From Phytophthora quininea (taxonomy: Eukaryota > Oomycota > Peronosporomycetes > Peronosporales > Peronosporaceae): 64,000 bases of DNA. Position 1 is the first letter of the stretch, and each line of letters starts with the position of its first letter. Below the pieces are notes generated by a model. That model saw only the letters and a program-made list of their open reading frames with translations, did no database searches and was not told where the DNA came from. The stretch spans positions 49,786-113,785 of the forward strand of contig JAAVTG010000451.1 of NCBI GenBank assembly GCA_011947345.1, in the 5' to 3' direction. A program made the translations under genes and the position numbers. This document shows, piece after piece, positions 34,303-46,964 of the stretch.

Positions 34303-37300
34303 CTAGGCGCGGTTTGCTGCCGCGCCAAGGGAATCCTCTCGCGCCAACAGGTCTGATTCATACGCCGCCACGATCCCTGGAATGTCGGCAAGAATAGTAT
34401 CGCGGGGCTGCCAACTGTTGGCTATCGGGCCAATCCAGCGTATGAGATACTGTCGGCGCGCCGGAATTCCAACACCGCGGCGGCACGCTGAGTATCGTCG
34501 TGTCGCAGAATCTCCTTCACAATATGCGGGATGTTACCCGCCCCATCAACTAGAGGAGCCGGACCGTCACGCGCAAACGGGGGTCGTTGGTGGGACGCCG
34601 CGATCGAGCAGAGTCTTGAGCGTTTGGAGCGCCGCTTGAACCAGCTGGAGTGAGAGAACTTCTAGATGTGTCACCAGCCCCGTCACCAGGAGGCGCCGCG
34701 CCACACGGCACCGGACTATCGCCAGGAGTGACGCAGGCCGGCAGCGATGTAGGCGACCGACGTAGAAGGTAGGATGTAGTCGTAGTGCAGTCGGTGGTAA
34801 TTGTAGCTTGTAGGCATATCCTAACACCTTCAGTATCTTGAACGGCCCAATATACCGAGGCGCGAGTTTGCTCGCGCCCAAATTCGTCCCAAGGGTAGGC
34901 GCAATCCCATTGGTTGATAATAAGACGCGGCCACCAACGCGGAACTGTTTCGCGTTTTTGCGCCCCCTACGGTCCGCATTCTTCTGTGACCCGAGCCGTC
35001 ACTAGCGGGAGCAGTCGCCTCCACGCCGCTAAACTTGGTATCGGGCGTCGAATGAGGGCGCTTCAAGCCAAGGGGCGCCGGGACACGCGGGTGACGTCCA
35101 AAGTTAACGAAGAATGGCGTTAGTCCTGTCATGAGCAAATCGCGGCAGGCCAAAAGATGAAACCCATGCTGACCGACGTTCATGGATCTGCTGCGACTGG
35201 AAGAGGTCGAAGCGGAGCCTGCTTCGACAGAGCCGGTTTCACACGCTGGCACGCTTAACATGAGCGCACCCATTTTCTGACCCACTCGTACATGTGGGGC
35301 AGTAAAATTCCCTCGAAAGCGACGTTAATGTCTTCTCGCGCCCTTGGTGGCCACCATTTGGAGTGCCGTGGAATTCGCGAATGATCCGAGCTCGGAGATC
35401 GTCGTCCAGCGGGACTCTTCACGGTCAACGTGATATGCCAGCAAGCTACCGTCTAGTCCGTAGCGGCCAAATCAAGCACGACTACGCGGTGAAAATCTCC
35501 GTCGCGCCGCGTCCGAGGGGTCCTGCAGATACTTGATCATCTCGGGGCAAGCCGTGTCCGAGGCGTATGCAGTGGATATTATGTTCTGGAGCGGGCTGGT
35601 TGCCGCGACATCTGGGGCGGCAAGTTCCTCGGCGACACACACAGCGCAGTCGTCATCTTCATCGTCGCCAACAGCGTGGCGACCATGCTTCACATAGTCT
35701 AGCCGACGCGCTTTCGCGTCGGCGAGGATTAGCCTTTCCAGGCTTGTAGTGCACGACAAAGTTGTACTCGGAGAACAGCGAAAGTCATCGATCCATGCGC
35801 TGGGACAGATGTGAGCTATTCGTCGCAGTCCGAAGTGAAGCACGATCCGTGTATACGGCGAAAGTCTGATCGCCCAATACATACGCGCCGAACTTGATGG
35901 GGGTGTAGCGCATGGCTAGCAGCATCTTGTCGTGGACGGGGTAGTTGCGCTCCACCGGCTTCAGCTGACGCGACTGGTAACTCACCACTCGTTCGCGTCC
36001 CTCGTCATCAAACTGTATTAGGCCACAGCCTATTGCGAAATCGCTTGCATCGCGCACCACGTGAAAGGGCTTCGAGTGGTCGGGCAGTATCAGGGTGGGC
36101 GCAATGGGCAAGCTCGTCTTCACCGCGTCAAATGCAGCTTGGCGCTCGGGACGCAATGACCACGACGCTTCTGCCTTGAGGAACTGCGACAGTGAGCGGA
36201 TGGTCAAGCGAAGTTCTTTGAGCGAGGCCCAGCCACTTCCGGAGCTGCTTCTGGTTCTGAGGCGTGGGCCACGCACAGATGGCCTCGATCTTCTCGGGGT
36301 CAACACGGACATCTTCCTTGCTGACGTAGCTCCCGAGCACTGGAATCTCGGGAGCGCAGAAGCACTTCTTCATTTTGGCGTATAGTTTGTTCTCCCTCGT
36401 CACTATGAACACTTGCCGCATGTGTTGTCGATGCACCTTGACATCCGTCATGTCGCCCTCGGCATGGCTGCAGATGAAGAAATTGTCGAAGTATCTGGGC
36501 GCGAAGTCTCGGTACGATCGGAGCAGGTTCGACACCAATTGAAGGTGGCCGGGGCGTTCTTGAGTCCCTCCAGCATCACGAGCCATTCCAACAACATTCC
36601 ACTGGGAGTGCTGACCACAGTCAGCGGCACATCGTCCTCACGCATCAAGATCTGGTAGAAACCATCCATCAAATCGATGACGCTGTACTTGGTACTGCTA
36701 CACATGGTGTCGAGCATCATGTCCTTCCTCGGAATCGGCGTCAGCGCCGGGATGATGGCGTCGTTGAGCTTGTTGACGACGTGGACGATGCGTCATCCAC
36801 CGGTAGCCTTCTTCACGCAGAACGGAGTGTAGGGACAGACTTTCACGGACATGACCGGCTTGCTGGCGACTCTCGAAGAAGGCGTCGATGGCTTCGACTT
36901 GGTCACGGGGAAGCGGCCACTGCCACGTCACATAGTACTTCGCACCAGGCACGAGATTGATCTCGTGCCGAACTCTTCGATCGGAGGGAAGAACAGCTGG
37001 AACCTTGTCGGGGAAGACGTCAATGAGCTTGCGCACGAGAGGGGCGTTGATGGCAGCTTCGAGTGCCGCAACGACTGGTCATAGCACGCTTTGCGGGCGC
37101 CCTTCGGCTCAGCTCCCTTCAGGCGTGTCCTGGCGTCGGACGCGGAGTCCGACGCATAGGTGTCGACGGCTGCAATGGGTGCAGTGTCCTCGGCGACGAT
37201 CATGCACACTTGCTCGATCTCAACCTCTCTAAGTCGCGGAGAAAATATTTCAACGAGAGACCTGGCAACCGAGTAATCTCGGCTGCATCGCACGGAGGGC

Positions 37301-39290
37301 GCGCAATTTCAACGTCGCGTGCACGCGGAGACACCTCCATGTCGTTCACCTCTAGGACTGAGATCACCTCGAACTCAGGCTCGACGGAGTCCCTCGATGG
37401 TGTACAAGGATGTCGCGACGTGCGACAACCACGACGACGACCGGGTCGGCGCCAGGACGCGGGTCGCTAGACTCGACCGCGTCAACGTCATCAGGGATTT
37501 CGCTGGACCACGTGCGGGAATCCATGCTCGACCGAGCGTAGGAGACCACGTTCGACCTCATCTTCTTCAGCAGGAGCTCCCACTCGACCATCTGCGGGAA
37601 CTCGTGCTCGACAGCGTGTGGAGACCACGCTCAACCACATATTGAAACTCTTCGATATCCGGACGTGGAGCTCATGCTCGACAACGTCATTGTCCTTTCC
37701 GACTGCCGCTGCTCGTCGGAACGTGGGAGCCCATGCTCGACCACGTCGAGCACGACCTGAGACTCTAGTTCAGAACCGGCACACGGTGCATGCTCGCATG
37801 CCGCACAAGAAAAGCCATCGCTCACTTCTTGTTCATCATGGGTCATGGAGTCGGGGGCCACGACTGCAACTTGAGGCCATTGGTTCGGTGTTCCGCACAG
37901 AAACGCCAGCACTGCATTTACGTCGATGTCTCGAAGGCGAACTGTGCCAGTCAGCCAGTTGACCTCCGGCTGGTGGCGAGCGATCCACGGGATACCGAAG
38001 ACGCAGTCGAACGAGCCGCTCAGCTCGATCACCAGAAACCCCTCGGAACCGCGGAATCCGTCGAACTCGTAGGCGAAGGTGGCTGAGCGTCGCGGTGTCC
38101 GCCGCAGCTTCACATCAGCGTACTTCACAATCATGTCTCCGCCTTCACAAATGCTCGTGTCCACCGGTAACACCGACAAACTCTCGGTGCAAACGAAGTT
38201 GTTTGTCGCGCCCGAATCCAGCAACGCACGAAGCGAACGCTTTGTGGCCACAACGTGGAGACTGAGCACGATCAGTCTCGATCCGCTGCCGGGAGTAGTG
38301 GCGAATAGTTATGCACGAAGTCCAGGAGAGCTGGGAGGAGGTTCTGCCACCAGAGAACCATTCCCCTTTCCACGTCCAGTAGGCGCCTCGCACCTACTGG
38401 TTGCCGCCGTTTTTTTGGCTTGGGGGCATGTTTCCAGCGACAACGTGTACCAACATCGGAGCAGGAGCGCGGCACACAGCCGCGCGATGTCCAAGTTTGA
38501 GGCAGCGGAAGCACCGCAGGGGACGAGTGCTTCGACTGGAGCCCGACGGCGGAGGTCGGGCAGATTAATTTAGCACCGGGTTGGAGCACCGGCGCCCATG
38601 ATAGTCCTGGATGGCGTCCAGCTCCATTAGCTCAGGCTCTGTGGTAGAGGGCCTGGCGAGGGAGAACGCCTCAGGGGCGGACACACTGTAATCTTCCCGT
38701 AATGCCGTCTCAAAAGCTTCTTCAAGCGACTCTGATGCCTTCCGAGTCAGACAGAACCGCTGATAGCCAGTGCTCATGCCAGAGATAAAGACATGAACTT
38801 GAGTCGCCACGTCCACCGGGTTTGTCGTGACGCACGTCACCAGGTGGCGTGCTCGATGGATGTACTCGAGCATGGACATCCGTCCCTGCTTGAGTGACAG
38901 GAATGCCGAGCGCTGGAAGCGCTCGTCTTGAGGGGGTTCGAAGGGCAGGCGGAGATCACGCTTCTGTGGCCCCATCCTCGAAAAGCAGGAGACGTCGGCG
39001 ACGAACTTGCCGAGCGCCCATTCCTTGGTCTTTCCCGCCAATTTGGACAGTAAGAATCTGCTGCGAGCGAACTTGGTAGACAACTACCGAGTTTCGATCG
39101 CGATATCGACCTCACAGAACCAGCCATTCAGCTGGAGGCGAGCGTCGCCGTCACCACTGTAGCTGGAGGCATCGAGCTTCACGGTGTCGGCCTTGTTCTT
39201 GGACAGCGTGGGAGTCGTCGCACGCGCCATGAACTCGTGAGCAGCCAGGCGTTGATCAGATTCCGTTCCGGCAGTCAGCAAGGTGTTTAT
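34303..39290 (-). pseudogene. Gypsy gag-pol polyprotein, decayed
   Basis: Blocks in order on the minus strand: gag (39,280-38,565), CCHC knuckle CFRCLKLGHRAAVC (about 38,500), aspartic protease with LLDSGATNNFV (about 38,215), RT with YSVIDLMDGFYQI (about 36,680) and the active-site box reading YFDN instead of the usual YLDD (about 36,490), RNase H with VVRDASDFAIGCGL where a Cys normally precedes DASD (about 36,055) and VYTDRASLRTA, integrase remnants at about 35.5-34.9 kb, GPFKILKVLGYAYKL (about 34,840), and the chromodomain-like YLIRWIGPIANSWQPRDT (about 34,445). The changed catalytic residues, in addition to frameshifts, show genuine decay. Confidence 0.8.
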
Positions 39291-39299
39291 GACTCATTC

Positions 39300-39598
39300 T
39301 CCGGACACCACAGCAAGGCGGTGTAGCGCCTCCAACTCAAACACAGATAAGTGGGGAAACTGGCATGCTCAAGGGCAGCACCAGCCCCTTCGTTGAATTG
39401 GAAGGGTCATTCATGGTCGTATGGGCGGACTACAAAGAGCTACCAGATGTAGCGATGTGGTGCTTGTTGTGTAGATTTAACTTCAACTGAATTGAGATGA
39501 GCGATGCACGTCTTGTGGGCGTCGTGAACCAACGAAACTAAAGCCTATTCTATTGGTCGCCATGGTGAACAGCGACTGTGTGACGAGTGCCCTTCACA
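39300..39598 (-). repeat. 5' LTR of the Gypsy element (right boundary approximate)
   Basis: Begins on the minus strand with TGTGAAGGGCACTCGTCACA at 39,598, related to the plus-strand copy at 33,604. The downstream boundary is set only roughly, just before the gag leader at about 39,290. Confidence 0.5.
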
Positions 39599-41220
39599 TT
39601 TTGGAGTCGACTCGAGCTATTCCCGTGTCTATATTTGATTACGACTGATACGCGGGACTTGATCCGTGTTTAAATCTTGACTATAAGCTCATCTTCTGAT
39701 ATTTTCGTTTGCCGGTGCCATCGTACTTTCGCGACCCTGTTATCCAAGATGCCGTCCGATGCCAAGTCGACGGGGAACTCAGTCTCTAGGTTACCCGCCA
39801 TGTAGAGCTCACGTTATTAGCTGGTGAGCTCTCGCCAGAGCTTCCGCAGGAGCGTTCCAGCGCGTAGGTAGCCGTCTTAGGGTTAGGTAAGAAGACCCGC
39901 CCTGTTGCAAGCAGGCCCGCTGACCCTCTTGTCACTAGTGGAGTGGTCGAAGCGGGCCACGAAGGTCCAACAGCCGAGATGGCACCGCATCGCTTAAGAT
40001 TGAGGAACGAATTCGTAGAAACAAAATTCCACAGTTGCTCGCGCAAAATGTATGCGGTGTCCTTAAACCTGGGAGCCATGACGTGGTATGTGGTGCAACT
40101 AAAGTCGTGGCAATTACTTTACGACGGGGAGTAACATAACTAACCAGATTAAATCGAATTTGGACTAGACGGAAAACCCGAATCGACCAATCCATCACAG
40201 GCCTTCTCCCAACATTATGAACCATTTACGGAGGTTGCTCCATAAGATCTCCACATAGCCACGTCAATCTAGTACTTTTGCTTTTATTTTTATGACTGAT
40301 ATGACTGACAGTTGTGGAAATATCAATATCTCTGAGTTCGATGCGTGGAGCGAGACTTGCCCCAGGGCGTCCAGAATATCATCGATGAGTGCCATCGGGT
40401 AACTAGCATTGCCAGTCACCGTGTTGACATATCGGTTGCGTTCTCCTGGAATGAGTCGTACCGAGTTCATAGGCTCGTCGGGGAAAACGCTTACAAATTT
40501 ACGATCCTCTCGCACCCCGACCGAGCTATGGCGGTAAACGTAAACAGTCTAAAATGATTCAAAGGTCTGATCCGCCAGGATCTATTTCCACCGGTTAACG
40601 TTGACAAATCAATAACAACCGAAATAGCGAGAAACTAAGCAATGAATGACAGCTTGTAATATGCTTGCGAGCAAAGTTAACTTTGGTGTATTAGAGTTCC
40701 TAAATATATGGCTCCGCGAAAGTTCAAGCGTGTGACACTGTGGACCAAGATGGCACTGACAATACTGGCTCCAATATTGACCTTTCGATACCTATGAGCG
40801 CGACAAATACACCGATGGCGACGAGGCCATGGCGCGGCAACCGCTATCCCAAGCCCCCGAGCCGAGAATCCTGAGATTTAAAGGCCGTACGATGCAACGC
40901 TGCTAAAGCACACCGCACACCTAGCAGTCATCAATACCCTCCAAACTCCGAACACGGAGGCGTTCGCGACGCCTGTAGAGGTGTGCAATGGATTGCAAAT
41001 GAAGAAGATGATGATCGCGTAGTATAAATTTAATATCCCCATGAATGGTTACGGAGCAGAAGCAGGTAGTCTATCTCCAGCAAGCCATTTGTGCCGACTC
41101 CACCGCCGAAGTGCTCTTGTCTACCATGGGTACCGGGCAGTACTCGGCGCCAGCTCCAACTGCCTAGTTGCTACCCTCTCTGCGTTCGCCGCTTCCTGCG
41201 GGTGCTCAAGGACCCGATCT
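39599..41220. other. Gene-poor region
   Basis: About 1.6 kb with short, unconvincing frames (for example minus 39,786-40,079, plus 40,345-40,557). No domain or repeat boundary was recognised. Confidence 0.35.
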
Positions 41221-42655
41221 TGCTGGTGCAGTGGCAGTGGCTAGTCGTCTAGAGCAGTTAGCAACTGTGCCGCCGCTGCGCTCGATTGGACTGACAGCGA
41301 CGGAAGCTGATTTAAACACTGCATCGGCTGGTGGGAACGCCCAAGTTTCTGGAAACCAGGCTCAGCCAGTAACAAAGCGGTGGTCCGAGGAAGAGGTACC
41401 ATCCTGCTTGAGTATTGGGCTGCCCATTTCCACGACTACAAAATCATGAAGAAGAAGGTTTCTACCGGAAAGTTGCAGCGTTGACTGGTGTGAATAAGAA
41501 AGAAGATTAAGTCCGCTTCAAGCGCAATGGTATTGATAAGCGCTGTCAAGAGATGTATCTTAACAAGGATTGTCTGACTCAACCAGACCGAAAAACGGCA
41601 TTTTTCGGGGTAGTCTGAAAATTAAAATCTCCAGTTTTGTAAATTAGCCCACAACATTTTTATGCCATTAAATTGACGTTTTTCTAAGAGAAGTGGGGGT
41701 AGTGGCATGATCGGATCTGTTTTGGTTATTGCATTATTGTAGGTCAAACATGGTATTCCAAGCAAAATGGTTTCGAGTTTTCTATAGGCAAAATAAAAAT
41801 TTCGTTCGATTGGAATTACTTTCACATGGAGTCTTTGTTCTTGGGCTACCTATGCCATACCTAGTTGTCTTAGTAAAATAATAATAGTTCCTGAAGATAT
41901 AACATGTCTAAAACGGTAGCATAGTTGGTCATTTTGAGTTTTTCTTCAAGGAGCTGTTTTTATCGGGGCATCTAGGGCGCTGCACGTGAATACACACCTT
42001 AACGCAAACGTTTAGGCAATATCGAAAGCGCTGTGATTGGATGTGTATAACTAGTTTTGGCTAAGGTGCCATCATTTTAACGAAACACTTAGAGACATAC
42101 TCACAATTTTTCAAAACGCTGAACTTGCCACCTCCTACATATCATGTAATAGAAGGTGAATGGACGCTATTTCCGCGGTACAACCTAGCCCACTATGTTT
42201 TTATACCATGGCATCATGTATTGACACAGTTTAACGATGCATCATATCTTTTTGGTAAAACTAGTTTTCGACCCACTACGAAAAATGGTCTGGTTGAGCC
42301 AGGCAATCCTTGTTAAGTTGTCTGATACTGGATTTGGCGTGGATGGCAAAGAGCGGCGAACACTGAGAGCGCGAGTTGAGTCTAATTCTCCGCTGTATTA
42401 CAGAGTGGATGGCTTTTATTCTGGTCATTCAGCGATCGACCCGCCTGCTGTTTACGAGAGTGGCAAAACATCTGCCAGCCAGCTTTTGTCGTCTAGCTTT
42501 AACACCGATGAAGATGGTCTTGGCTCGATTTTACAGCGTGATAGCTTATCCGAGGGTGGCAAGATGTTTCGGGTCACAAGGAATCAGACCTTGTGATCTA
42601 AGTGGTGATGTTTCGATTCCGTTGACGCAAGCATCAGCTCTATCTGCTCCAAGCT
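41221..42655 (+). pseudogene. SANT/Myb-like gene remnant interrupted by a MITE
   Basis: Left part (41,230-41,558) shows a SANT/Myb-like module: TKRWSEEE, then after a frame change LLEYWAAHFHDYKIMKKK and VAALTGVNKKED. The right part (42,318-42,600) continues protein-like on the same strand (DTGFGVDGKERRTLRAR, YYRVDGFYSGHSAIDPPAV). Between them lies a TTAA-flanked insertion. The simplest reading is one host or transposon-associated gene split by the MITE and further worn by frame changes. The name rests on the Trp-spacing pattern only. Confidence 0.45.
41560..42316. mobile_element. MITE with TTAA target duplication (piggyBac-like ends)
   Basis: A 757-bp segment including both TTAA copies. The ends are imperfect inverted repeats of more than 30 bp: left TTAACAAGGATTGTCTG then CTCAACCAGACC; right (reverse complement) TTAACAAGGATTGCCTG then CTCAACCAGACC, with weaker similarity running further in. 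TTAA duplication is the hallmark of piggyBac-superfamily insertion. No transposase is encoded, so it is non-autonomous. Confidence 0.65.
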
Positions 42656-43676
42656 AACAGGGCGAAGCTTATGTATCATTGAGCGAAGGCACTGGTGTGT
42701 TAACAGCGACACAACCGTCGCGACCAGTTTCGGCAAACGTCGCGCGCAACACGCCCGTCTCTGTGCAGCACACACTAATCACAACAGTTGCTGTATCAAG
42801 AAGTTCGGCTACTGAAAAGGGAGCAAAATGCTCCCTGTTATCACGAAAGGGTTAATATGTAAGTCGAAAGTTTAAAAACAGTCGAGTCAGAGTGGCATCA
42901 ACCCGACGTTTTCTCGCTTTCATATCTGCCGCAAACCACCACCGTCTCATTTGGCCTAAGAGCTAAAGTGAACAGAGCTGCAAACCGCCGCTTGATAAAT
43001 AGAGTTGATTCCTGGTACCGATTATTTTGGATGACTTCGTTGGCGGATTATCAATATAAACACACTAGAGTGCTTGCCGTTATATAGTGAACCCATATCA
43101 CTCAGTATGATCATTTTCTACTCCCTGTTCTCTCCAACGTTCAATGAGAGTTGGTACGTTTGACGGCACTGTCCCCAGTAGATGCAGCATTAATGGCGCG
43201 AGGGGGCAGCAGACTCGGCGTTGGGGCTTCAGCGGGGGCATCCTTGAGTCTTGTACGCGAGTTTCGAGCAAGAGGTCAAATGCTAGCTCGTGCACGAACT
43301 GATACTCCGTGCATCCTGCAAACTCCGAAGAGCCAACAGGGCGCATCTTGTAGTTTAGCTCTCTACCGATACGATTTGACCCTCAGTTCCGACGCCGTCA
43401 TGCAGCGAGACTGGAAATTGACGGCAACGTGGCAATTCACTGTGCAAGAATGGAGTTCTCGGCCAATGATGTCTCAGCCGACAATGACTTGTGTCGAGCT
43501 CCCGTAACACGCTTAAGTGACAGAAGTATGCTTTGCTTTGATTGGTCAAAAGGGGGATTTTGAAGCTTAATTTGTGAAGCTCCGCTGTAGTTCCAAGGAC
43601 GTCAAGGCCGCCGTCTTTCATGTGAGTTTCTTGCATGTATTCTGAGCAACTACTTACACGTCCATCTTGTTCTCAC
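42656..43676. other. Region with ambiguous frames downstream of the Crypton
   Basis: Frames on both strands at 43,098-43,636 (minus 43,355-43,636 and 43,098-43,346; plus 43,151-43,507) overlap and none has a recognised domain. The minus-strand ones lie directly 3' of the Crypton gene and could be its tail after an unseen intron. Confidence 0.3.
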
Positions 43677-45720
43677 CTACTTCTTGCTCCTTGTACGCTT
43701 TCTGTTGCGAAATGGCACCGTGCGCGCATGTGGATTAGCGTCGTGGACGGCTTGGCGGATGCGGCGCAGTGCCGTGACTGCTCGCTCCGGCCTCTGCTTC
43801 GACATGTGCTCCGACCACTTCAGTGGAACATTTGCCATACCAAGTTGATAGAGCTGGTCAACCTCATCCTGCGTGGTGAGGTTGCGTACTGGTTGGTGGG
43901 TGCTGGTCTCAATACTGGTAATGATGTGGCGGACTAATACTGTCCATTCAGAAAACATCTTCCGGTTAGCTTTCGTGAAGTCTGTCGTCTGCAGAGCTCG
44001 GAATGGGGGTATTTTGATGCAGGATTCACAAGCCACCAGAGGCGCCACACGCCCAGCGCATCGAGGTTTGGAAAGGCAAACGTTTCTGGCATTCGGTGGA
44101 AATGGCCATCATAGTGCCAATGGTACACGGGATTGTAGGGATCCGGCGCTGCCGTGGCTGATTGGGCGCTCGTGTGTGTTTGCAGTAATCCCGCTTCCGA
44201 TAGGAGCGAGCGAATAGTAGTGCCGAGGTTCTCGCGTGTGATGTTTTGCTGGGTCACACATTTTTCATTAAGTAGTTTTGCGCCTCCGTCAAGAAGTACA
44301 CTCAGGAGATCAACCAATGCTTTTCGAGTTTCGACATGCTGCTGAAAGAGCTCAACATGCGGAGGTATCCCGGTCGGATGCATCCAGGTTACTTCACTCA
44401 CGTTAGCACGGACTCTAGTTTTGCCATTACATCGGGATTTTTAAATAAACATGAGGAGAACACGGGGGTGTTGACGGCAATTTTTCGTGCAGAAATACGT
44501 TGTGTTTCACCAGCGAAGCCAGGCATAGCTGAATCACAGATCCGATGTGAGCGTCACTTGTCCAAACAGGAAACGTATGCCTCGTGCATTCCCGAACAAA
44601 ATTGTCGTGTGGGTCAGCAAAATGAGGGGTAGCGCACTAAACTGAGGTTTGTTCTGCGGCAAACTAGCAACGACACGGTCCAAGTATTGATCCCCTGCCA
44701 CCTCATACCTAAAGTAGCGGTCCTGTACGCCGCCAAGTGACTACCCACACCTCACAACAAACGCTGGCAATTGAAGGCCCCCAGTACTTCCACTGTTCGC
44801 AAGGTACCGACTCCCTTTCGAATAGAGTGAGGCCCATAAGATTTCTCGCCAGTTATTTCTTCAAGCAGCTTGCCAATTGCCTTAGAGAATCTGGACTTTT
44901 GGTTAGACCTGGGGAAAAGTCTGCCGGTCGACAGGGTTGAGTTTGACGCCAAATAGAGACCAAGGGCGAGAATCCACCAGCAAGCCGGCTGCATGGGATT
45001 CGCATAAATGTGTCTGGGGTCCTTCGGTTCTGATTCTTCCTGGCTAGTTTTAGTTTTATGAAGTACACAGCCAATACTGTCCTCGGCTGAGTGCAGATGT
45101 GTGATGTGCAGCGTCTCAACAGATACTGAGCGGCACATTAAATTCCATTGGGTCAGAAGGAACAGGTGAGCGAATCCACTGTCGCTCAATAGCAGCGTTC
45201 GAGCTGCTAACTCAGCATACAGAGCGTAAGTCAAAGGCGCTTTTCCGGTTTTCCGTGAGCGCCCTCTTGATCATCGTCTGCCTCTACTCTTTTCAGCCCC
45301 TTAAAGAAGTTTTCAGATCATCTAAGTACTCCGTCGGTAGGTCAATTCTCTTCTGCCGATACAAGTCTTTTAACGCACTTCTGTAGCCACTGAGAGTAGA
45401 AACTTTGAGCTTTCCTTCGTTCATTTTGTAGAGTAGGAATTCTTCAAAATGCTCCGGGGTGAACTTGGTGAGATCGATGCTGCCATCTCCACAGAAAAAG
45501 TCATCGGCATTGGTTTGAGATCCACGAATCCATTTAGTAATACCTTTGACGTAGCTTTTATAGGCCTTTTTGTGTTTAGCGCTGTGCAAGCACTTCGAAT
45601 TTGATCTCCGTTGAGATGCCCCCGAACTGGAGGTCCCAATGTCTCGCCCGCTCCGCCATGTTGAGTCTCGATGAGTGCTGAGGGCGGCGTAATGAGGAGG
45701 GGCTGTGCGTCGGTCGCCAT
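43677..45720 (-). mobile_element. Crypton (tyrosine recombinase transposon), near full length
   Basis: Minus-strand tyrosine recombinase gene region. N-terminal start near ATG 45,718-45,720, a core-binding region (YKSYVKGITKWIRGS, LSGYRSALKDLYRQKRID), catalytic Arg in LLTQWNLMCRS (about 45,130), the HxxR block GPHSIRKGVGT (about 44,830), then VAGDQYLDRVVASLPQNKP-like sequence in another frame (about 44,690) next to the expected catalytic Tyr, and a C-terminal extension (FRALQTTDFTKANRKMFSEW, about 43,980) ending near 43,677. Cryptons insert by recombination and leave little or no TIR, so the outer ends cannot be placed from this copy alone. Confidence 0.75.
43677..45720 (-). pseudogene. Crypton tyrosine recombinase gene, frame broken
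   Basis: Cuts and rejoins DNA through a covalent phosphotyrosine intermediate. Sense passes between frames near 45,600, 45,295, 45,235, 44,760 and 44,020. At 44,020 the break is at an AAAA run and at 45,295 at a TTT run, the same type of indel seen in the host genes, so the underlying element may be intact. The Arg and the His-x-x-Arg are visible; the Tyr lies in a stretch whose frame is disturbed, so its presence is inferred from the flanking similarity. Confidence 0.7.
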
Positions 45721-45862
45721 CTTGAGCTTTTGGAAAGTGAGGGAGTGGCAAAATCCAGTCTATTTGAGCCAATGAAATCCTGTGTCTAGCCGTAACGAGA
45801 TCACGATATGCCTTCGCAAAATAACACGCTGTCAGCGCTTTGTAGTTTGTTTGGCTTTGCAA

Positions 45863-46434
45863 AAGAGGGCATCAAAACTTGTTATGTGAAATCATAGGTG
45901 ACCCTGGTTACGCTAGTATACAAAATCCTATAGTGGTGCTACTAAAGTAGGAGAATGTAAAATCATCCTCAGGAGCTCCGTGAGAACCACTATTGTAAAA
46001 ATGGTGCTTTTATCCGATGATAATACGTGTGATGAATCAAAAGTATGTTATCACGATGATAACACCCAATGATCCGCAAATTACACGCACAATTTGAATG
46101 GATTGGGTCTCTTGGTTCATTTCTGACCAATTGCGTTAATGTTCGACCAAATCGACAAGGCCAGCATAAAGAGGATAAGTATTATGAAATGGAGTGGTAA
46201 TTCGTTGAACACCTGAAAAAACATTAACGCTTTCCCGTTTAAAGTAGACTCCAACAGGACGCTAGCAATGTCGTTGGGTGATGTGAGTGGACCTGAACAC
46301 CACGTGCTACTGCTGACCGGATCAGTGTACAAAACAAATATGTCTACGACTTGTTTTGACTACACGAGTAGTCAGCGCAACTAGTCATTTTGCAACCAGA
46401 AAAAAAAGATCGAACCCTCCCCATCGAACTACTC
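45863..46434. other. Spacer before the tRNA-Lys array
   Basis: About 570 bp; one minus-strand frame (46,117-46,332) with a hydrophobic segment near its end, otherwise nothing recognisable. Array-type sequence begins at about 46,435. Confidence 0.35.
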
Positions 46435-46475
46435 GAACTCCCTCGCGTCCTAGCGCACGACCGCAAAGAAGCAAG

Positions 46476-46548
46476 CACCCCCGTGGGGCTCGAACCCACG
46501 ACCACTGGCTTAAAAGGCCAGCGCTCTACCGACTGAGCTAGACGGGTG
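46476..46548 (-). tRNA. tRNA-Lys(UUU)-like, copy 1
   Basis: Cloverleaf read on the minus strand: D arm GCTC/GAGC, anticodon stem CTGGC/GCCAG with loop CTTTTAA (anticodon TTT), T arm GTGGG/CCCAC with loop TTCGAGC. D, anticodon and T stems are perfect. The acceptor stem is imperfect: the 5' strand CACCCGTC needs a bulged base to pair with GGGGGTG, so function is not certain. It ends with TGC and no encoded CCA, as expected for a eukaryote. Confidence 0.8.
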
Positions 46549-46964
46549 TACCTTCTCACGTACACACACACAATTGTCAAAACCTGCATACATACACAAA
46601 AACAAACAACCACCACCAACACCGCACCCAACACGCCAACACACACCTACAGACTACCCACTGCCACCACACATGCTCCCCACCGCGGATCGCGCATACA
46701 CTCATCGCACGCGACGTTGGAATCCAACAAAAACACCCTCGGCACGGCACCCAACGCTGGATAACTCCACGCGCGCACGCCGCGACGACGCAGTCCGACG
46801 CAGTCCGACGCACTGCTCGCGAGCATGTGCGTGCTCACCACCCTCAAGGTCACGAGCGCGGCCACAACAAACGGGCCGTGCTGCCAAGACATCACATGGG
46901 CTGATCCCGTAGCTGCTGCTCCAGTTCATACGTCTTTTGTCATTTGTCCATGGGTTTCACCAAG

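Larger units (their letters stand above)
34303..39598 (-). mobile_element. Gypsy (Ty3-type, chromodomain) retrotransposon remnant
   Basis: Minus-strand LTR retrotransposon: 5' LTR (39,598 to about 39,300), gag, protease, reverse transcriptase, RNase H, integrase and a chromodomain-like C-terminus in that order, the order of Ty3/Gypsy chromoviruses. No matching same-orientation 3' LTR is seen between 33.8 and 34.3 kb, so the 3' end is lost or rearranged. Many stops and frame changes are present. Confidence 0.8.
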
